The position numbers were made by a program, and so were the translations under genes. A stretch of 26,424 nucleotides of DNA from Pseudaeromonas sp041911695 (GTDB lineage Bacteria > Pseudomonadota > Gammaproteobacteria > Enterobacterales > Aeromonadaceae). The stretch covers positions 1 to 26,424 of the forward strand of contig JAYROM010000203.1 in assembly GCA_041911695.1 (NCBI GenBank). Direction: 5' to 3'. The notes beneath the pieces were generated by a model that worked only from the letters and a program-made list of their open reading frames with translations, was not told where the DNA came from and made no database searches. This document shows positions 23,701 through 26,424 of this stretch, in pieces (positions within the stretch are counted from its first letter, which is position 1; every line of letters starts with the position of its first letter).

Positions 23701-23884
23701 CAATTCGGACCATGACCGGCGCGAGGATAAATTCCGCTGAACAGCAGGAAAACTCGTTCAATCGGGCAGATCACCGACCACTTTTCCTGTTTAATCAAGC
23801 TACTGTTACGGACAGTGCATCGCCGACGGGTGTCCCGGCCAGGCGAGCCGTTCAGATCAACATAGCCGGAGCGAACAACAGAAC

Positions 23885-26158
23885 ATGAAGTGGGATAGGG
23901 TGAGGCGTGGCGTACTCGGGTTGTTGCTGGTGCTGTGTGGCTGGATGGCGCTGTCGGCTGTGGCGGAGGCCCGCCCCAAGGTGGCGTTGGTGCTGAGTGG
24001 GGGCGGGGCCAAGGGGGCGGCCCATCTCGGCGTGCTCAAGGTGCTCGAAGCCGAGCATGTGCCGGTGGATATTGTGGTCGGCAGCAGTATGGGTGCCTAT
24101 GTCGCCGGTATGTATGCGATGGGCTATTCGGCGGATGAGGTGATTGCCAAGACCCAGGATCTGGACTGGAGCCGGGGGTATCAGGACAAACCGGGCCGTG
24201 AGGTGCTCTCCCTGCGCAAGAAGCAGCAGGCGGATGAGTTCCAGCTGCAGGCGGATGTTGGCCTGAATAACGGGCGGTTGACCTTGCCGGAAGGGGTGTA
24301 TCAGGGGCAGGGGCTGGCCGCCTTGTTGCGCGATGCCACCTCTAACCTGCCGGCACAAAAACACTTTGATGATCTGCCGATCCCGTACCGCGCGGTAGCC
24401 ACCGATATGGAGACCTTTGATGCGGTGGCCATCGACCATGGCAACCTGGCGCAAGCCATGCAGGCCTCGATGTCGATCCCGGGGGCGTTGCGTCCGGTGG
24501 AACTTGAGGGGCGTCTATTGGCCGATGGCGGCATCGTCAATAACCTGCCGGTCGATGTGGCGCGCCAGATGGGGGCGGATGTGATCATCGCCGTGGATAT
24601 CTCTGCCCAGTTGAAGACGCGTCAGCAACTCGATTCGGCATTGGGGATGATCGATCAGCTCACCACCTATATGACCCGCGCGGGGACTGAACGTCAGTTG
24701 GCGCTACTGCATGAGCGTGACATTCTGCTGACGCCAGAGGTGAACAGCTTCTCGGTCTCCGATTTTGCCAGCATGCGCTTGATTGAGTTGCGCGGGGAAT
24801 CGGCTGCGCGGGGCATGGTGAAGCGGCTGCAGGCGTTGTCACTGTCGCCCGCTGCCTGGCGTGCCCATCTGCAGGCCAGGCTGGACCGCCGGGCCCAACT
24901 TGGCGCGCAACCGGCCTATTACATCGACCATATTGAGGTGCACAACCACTCGCGGCTGGATGAGGGGGTGATCCGCAAACTGTTGGCGGTGCCCACCGGT
25001 GAGGTACAGACCACCGACGATCTGGAGGAGGCGGTTGCCCGGGTCAATGCCCAGGGGACGCTGGAGCAAGTCGGCTATCAGGTCGATGCCCGCGATGGCC
25101 GCAATGTGCTGGTGGTGGATGTGAAGGAGAAAAGCTGGGGGCCGAACTATCTCGATTTCACCCTCGGCATGGAGGACGACTTCCACAGCCGCTCTGATTA
25201 CACCTATGGCCTCTCCTATACCCTGACCAATCTGACGCCGCTGGGGGCCGAGTGGCGCAACGAGGTGGTGCTGGGCAGCCAGAAGCATTTCCGCACCGAG
25301 TGGTATGCGCCGCTCGACGAGCGGCTACGCTTCTATACCCGCACCGGGCTCGACTATCGAAGCGAAAGTCGGCCGGTCTATCTGTCGAGCAGTCAGACCC
25401 TGGGTGATATTCAGGTCGAGGATGGCAGCCGTTATGTCACGCTGGAGTCTGGTTCGTGGAAGGTGAATGCCGATCTGGGCTGGAATCGTCGCCCATGGAG
25501 CCGGTTTGAGCTCGGGGTTGAGGCGGCCACCACCTCGCTGTCGATCGATGGCTATAGTGGGACCGAGCGCATTAACAGTGCTGGCCCGCATCTGGATTAT
25601 CTCTACGACACCTTGGATAGCCGCGCCTTCCCGTCACATGGTGACTATGTCGCGGCACGGCTATCCGGCGTGTATGCCCAGGGCGGTTGGCTGCTCCCGG
25701 ACGGCGCCCTCTCCTCCGTGACCAATTTCAACCTGTTCAAGGCGATGTCGCCGACTGAGCGCCAGGCGATCAACCTGCGGCTAAGTGGTGGCAGTTCGAC
25801 CATCAGTCAGATGTTGCCGATGTACCTGCAGGATCTGGGGGGGCTGTTCTCCCTTTCCGGGATGCAGCGTTACCAACTTAACGACCGCTACAAGCTGTTT
25901 GGCGCCTTTATCTATCGTTATCGTCTGTTGGATAACGATTTTGGCGCTTTCCGCTATCCGGTGTATGCCGGTTGGTCACTGGAGCGCGGCAACGTCTGGC
26001 ATGAGCGCAAGGAGATAAACTGGAACGATATGTATACCGCAGGCAGTGTCTATCTGGGGGCCGATACCCTGTTCGGACCTGTCTATCTGGCCTATGGCCG
26101 GGCCAGTGCCGGTGAGGGATCCTTTTATCTGTTCTTTGGCAATTCGTTCGGGTTTTAG
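23885..26158 (+). CDS. Patatin-like phospholipase with POTRA and outer-membrane barrel (type Vd autotransporter, PlpD-like)
   Basis: A 757-residue protein: Sec signal (residues 1-29, cleavage after AEA), patatin lipase domain (about 32-320), a POTRA-like domain (about 345-415, from YYIDHIEVHNHSRLDEGVIRK) and a C-terminal Omp85-family barrel ending in Phe, the usual Bam recognition residue. The catalytic dyad is Ser68 in GSSMG and Asp214 in LADGGIVNNLPV; the oxyanion loop is SGGGAKG at 38-44. This is the architecture of Pseudomonas PlpD, where a lipase is displayed or released through its own barrel; activity on phospholipids is expected but the target is unknown. The Shine-Dalgarno is weak (GGAG 14 nt before ATG 23885), and the start is uncertain by a few codons. 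It sits between lpdA and acnB with its own region. Confidence 0.92.
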   Translation: MKWDRVRRGVLGLLLVLCGWMALSAVAEARPKVALVLSGGGAKGAAHLGVLKVLEAEHVPVDIVVGSSMGAYVAGMYAMGYSADEVIAKTQDLDWSRGYQDKPGREVLSLRKKQQADEFQLQADVGLNNGRLTLPEGVYQGQGLAALLRDATSNLPAQKHFDDLPIPYRAVATDMETFDAVAIDHGNLAQAMQASMSIPGALRPVELEGRLLADGGIVNNLPVDVARQMGADVIIAVDISAQLKTRQQLDSALGMIDQLTTYMTRAGTERQLALLHERDILLTPEVNSFSVSDFASMRLIELRGESAARGMVKRLQALSLSPAAWRAHLQARLDRRAQLGAQPAYYIDHIEVHNHSRLDEGVIRKLLAVPTGEVQTTDDLEEAVARVNAQGTLEQVGYQVDARDGRNVLVVDVKEKSWGPNYLDFTLGMEDDFHSRSDYTYGLSYTLTNLTPLGAEWRNEVVLGSQKHFRTEWYAPLDERLRFYTRTGLDYRSESRPVYLSSSQTLGDIQVEDGSRYVTLESGSWKVNADLGWNRRPWSRFELGVEAATTSLSIDGYSGTERINSAGPHLDYLYDTLDSRAFPSHGDYVAARLSGVYAQGGWLLPDGALSSVTNFNLFKAMSPTERQAINLRLSGGSSTISQMLPMYLQDLGGLFSLSGMQRYQLNDRYKLFGAFIYRYRLLDNDFGAFRYPVYAGWSLERGNVWHERKEINWNDMYTAGSVYLGADTLFGPVYLAYGRASAGEGSFYLFFGNSFGF

Positions 26159-26306
26159 GAGTGACTTATATTCATGAAAGTTATGATGAGTATATTTTTC
26201 ATTACTGATGTAAGGCTATATAGTTGAAACACCTGCCACGCCTCGGCGTTGGCATCAAGGATGAGTGTCGTCAAGCGACCGGATTTTGATTGAGAGGAGT
26301 GTGACC

Positions 26307-26424
26307 GTGTTAGAGAGCTATCGCCAACATGTCGCCGAGCGCGCCGCGCAAGGTGTTGCCCCCAAGCCGTTGTCTGCCGAACAGGTAGCGGCCCTGGTTG
26401 AACTGCTGAAAGCCCCGCCGGCTG
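26307..26424 (+). CDS. acnB: Aconitate hydratase B, N-terminal part (3' truncated by window edge)
   Basis: The first 39 codons of AcnB, the main iron-sulfur aconitase of the TCA cycle, converting citrate to isocitrate. The translated start, LESYRQHVAERAAQGVAPKP followed by LSAEQVAALVELLKAPPA, is nearly that of E. coli AcnB (LEEYRKHVAERAAEGIAPKP). It begins with GTG at 26307, with GAGAGGAG ending 7 nt upstream, and runs off the end of the window, so nothing can be said about the iron-sulfur or catalytic residues. It lies 148 nt after the patatin gene; in E. coli acnB also follows lpd with one gene between. Confidence 0.93.
   Translation, partial: MLESYRQHVAERAAQGVAPKPLSAEQVAALVELLKAPPA

Larger units (their letters stand above)
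23501..23884. other. Intergenic region lpdA-patatin: tandem array, terminator, palindromic element
   Basis: 384 nt without a convincing gene. It contains four units of the 15-bp array, the lpdA terminator (23593-23621), a dRS3/REP-like palindromic element (23629-23700) and about 180 nt of plain upstream sequence before the patatin gene. A short frame at 23694-23888 lacks a ribosome-binding site and known content. No clear promoter was identified. Confidence 0.75.

Noticed and set aside
23694..23888. 64-codon plus-strand frame before the patatin gene
   Set aside because: It starts in the palindromic element and has no ribosome-binding site or similarity; it overlaps the patatin start.

Overview
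The window reads as chromosomal DNA of a GC-rich gammaproteobacterium, most probably of the Aeromonadales (Aeromonas or a near relative). The grounds are inferred: the proteins recalled from E. coli (AceE, AceF, LpdA, RstA, RstB, MdtH, YhhW, YciU, PlsC) align closely along their length, and they sit beside twitching-pilus ATPases PilT/PilU, a bacteriohemerythrin and a PlpD-like patatin, which E. coli lacks at these places. No tRNA, rRNA, CRISPR array, transposase or phage gene was seen.

Layout. 1-441 is the 3' end of an RTX-type secreted protein. 597-2236 (minus) is a phosphate-transport pair, a DUF47/PhoU-like protein and a PiT transporter; the transporter lacks its second signature repeat through an apparent in-frame deletion. 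2396-3721 (minus) holds two lipoproteins, a YSC84-domain protein and a COG3904/ClpP-fold-like protein. plsC follows at 3882-4658 (plus). 4709-6339 (minus) is yggS-yggT-yggU, divergent from pilT-pilU (6377-8531, plus). A 7-bp tandem repeat array precedes yaaA (8692-9465). 9545-13248 (minus) is a colinear set mdtH-rstA-rstB plus a small Lys/Ala-rich exported protein resembling acid-shock protein Asr. Then come a LysR regulator (plus), yciU (minus), a bacteriohemerythrin and the pirin yhhW (plus).

The last 10 kb is the pyruvate dehydrogenase locus: a PdhR operator, pdhR, aceE, aceF, lpdA, a terminator, a patatin/outer-membrane-barrel gene (type Vd autotransporter architecture), and the start of acnB at the right edge. 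PdhR should repress this operon until pyruvate accumulates; AceE, AceF and LpdA are E1, E2 and E3 of one complex, and acnB feeds the resulting acetyl-CoA carbon through the TCA cycle.

The most striking observations are lesions in otherwise conserved housekeeping genes: an in-frame TAG in aceF that would remove the E2 catalytic half, and the deleted second half-repeat of the PiT transporter. Both may be real or may be sequencing/assembly errors, and reads would decide. Other signals worth checking are the heptanucleotide array before yaaA, a five-copy 15-bp array that begins inside the lpdA stop region, a dRS3/REP-like palindromic element before the patatin gene, and a sequence motif shared by the hemerythrin and pirin upstream regions. 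I did not find a clearly new multi-gene system.
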